Shown: in pieces, positions 6,515-7,049 of the stretch
How the letters are laid out: the number at the start of each line of letters is the position of its first letter
Numbering within the stretch: position 1 is the stretch's first letter
Assembly (NCBI GenBank): GCA_022361095.1
Contig: JAKSBO010000820.1
Span: forward strand, 1-7,049
Direction: 5' to 3'
Source: Desulfobacterales bacterium
GTDB taxonomy: Bacteria > Desulfobacterota > Desulfobacteria > Desulfobacterales > Desulfobacteraceae
DNA length: 7,049 nt
Translations under genes and position numbers: made by a program
Notes under the pieces: generated by a model
The model's database searches: none
The model's input: only the letters and a program-made list of their open reading frames with translations
What the model was told of the DNA's origin: nothing

Positions 6515-7049
6515 TGTCCGAACAAATTAATTTGACCCCAGACATGGATGACAACGATAAGGCCCAGCGCCAGCTTGAACGCCTGCAAAGCACATTAAAC
6601 CGGGCATGCAAAAATGTCCCCTTCCACCGCAACCGCATCCGGGAAGCCGGCCTTTCGGACATTACCGGGCTTGGAGACATCCAAAAGCTGCCCTTTATGG
6701 ACAGAACCCACCTGGCCACCCATTACCCCTACGGACTCTTTGCCGTTCCGTTGCGGGATATTGTGCGCATCCACACCGCGCCGGGCTCCGGCACCAGCCC
6801 CTCCATCAGCGGATATACCAAGACGGATCTCATGATCTGGAAAAAAATGGTTGCAGGCGCCTATGCCGAAGCCAATGTAACGGACAGGGATATTATCCTG
6901 ATCCATCTGCCCCCCGGCCTTGCCAACTGGGCAAGGGATTACAAAAACGGGGGAGAGGCCGTTGGGGCCGGCGTAATTCCCAATTCGCCTCTATCTGTGG
7001 CCAAAACCCTGATGGTACTCAGGGATTACAAGGTAACAACCCTTGTCAC
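6514..7049 (+). CDS. Divergent phenylacetate-CoA ligase (PaaK)-like AMP-binding protein, 3' end cut by window edge
   Basis: 178 codons visible. The ATG overlaps the livF stop by one base (TAATG) and has AAAGGAA six bases upstream (6501-6507), so it belongs to the operon. Family framework: the N-terminal QLERLQSTLNRACKNVPFHR helix (20-39), IREAGL, the LPFMDR segment (59-64), HYPYGLFAVP (70-79), IVRIH (83-87), SGYTKTDL (99-106), and a later GAGVIPNSPLSVAKTLMVLR stretch matching the PaaK region that reads like GxxVIPxSGGNTxRQ. Canonical PaaK activates phenylacetate with ATP to phenylacetyl-CoA. Here the ATP/phosphate loop, normally SSGTTGxP, reads TAPGSGTSP (88-96), and the YGYGLFTGG-like region reads LPPGLANWA (132-140). 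Function is therefore uncertain: an altered ligase, a non-catalytic paralogue or another acyl-adenylating activity. No frameshift explains the change. Confidence 0.8.
   Translation, partial: MSEQINLTPDMDDNDKAQRQLERLQSTLNRACKNVPFHRNRIREAGLSDITGLGDIQKLPFMDRTHLATHYPYGLFAVPLRDIVRIHTAPGSGTSPSISGYTKTDLMIWKKMVAGAYAEANVTDRDIILIHLPPGLANWARDYKNGGEAVGAGVIPNSPLSVAKTLMVLRDYKVTTLV

Noticed and set aside
6081..6719. Minus-strand 212-codon open frame across the livF/PaaK-like junction
   Set aside because: It lies across two well-supported plus-strand genes with a good ribosome site at the junction, and its translation has no recognisable family.

Overview
The window looks like a piece of a mesophilic, anaerobic-type proteobacterial chromosome. 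My best guess is the Desulfobacterota (Desulfobacteraceae-like), based on the liv-type transporter joined to a phenylacetate-CoA-ligase-like gene and on the general protein style. This is an impression, because no rRNA or marker gene is present. The genes are moderately GC-rich, and a clearly AT-rich intergenic region of about 680 bases separates two divergent transcription units.

Left unit, minus strand (1-1182): the N-terminal 394 residues of a MaeB-type malic enzyme, read leftward and cut by the window edge. Its 5' region holds a candidate promoter and overlapping inverted repeats that could form mutually exclusive hairpins.

Middle (1183-1860): a non-coding divergent control region. It holds candidate promoters in both directions, two inverted GATAAA pairs with identical 18-base spacing, a phased direct repeat, a compact leader hairpin, and a terminator-like stem followed by a T-run just before the livK ribosome binding site. 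All of these are sequence patterns only.

Right unit, plus strand (1861-7049): a complete five-gene branched-chain-amino-acid-type (HAAT/Liv) ABC importer in the order livK-livH-livM-livG-livF. An AMP-binding gene of the phenylacetate-CoA ligase (PaaK) family follows and runs off the right edge. Spacing is tight (22 bp, 3 bp, 4-bp overlap, 103 bp, 1-bp overlap). The exception is livG-livF, where the 103-bp gap contains a 12-bp perfect inverted repeat. LivK would capture the solute in the periplasm, LivH and LivM form the membrane channel, and LivG and LivF hydrolyse ATP. The coupled PaaK-like protein suggests that the solute may be an aromatic or other carboxylic acid, or an aromatic amino acid, rather than simply leucine/isoleucine/valine.

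The most unusual point is that the PaaK-like protein keeps the family framework but lacks the normal Ser/Thr/Gly-rich ATP-binding loop. I see no mobile element, CRISPR array, tRNA or rRNA. I did not find strong evidence of a wholly new system. The interesting items are the aberrant PaaK-like protein and the regulatory structures.
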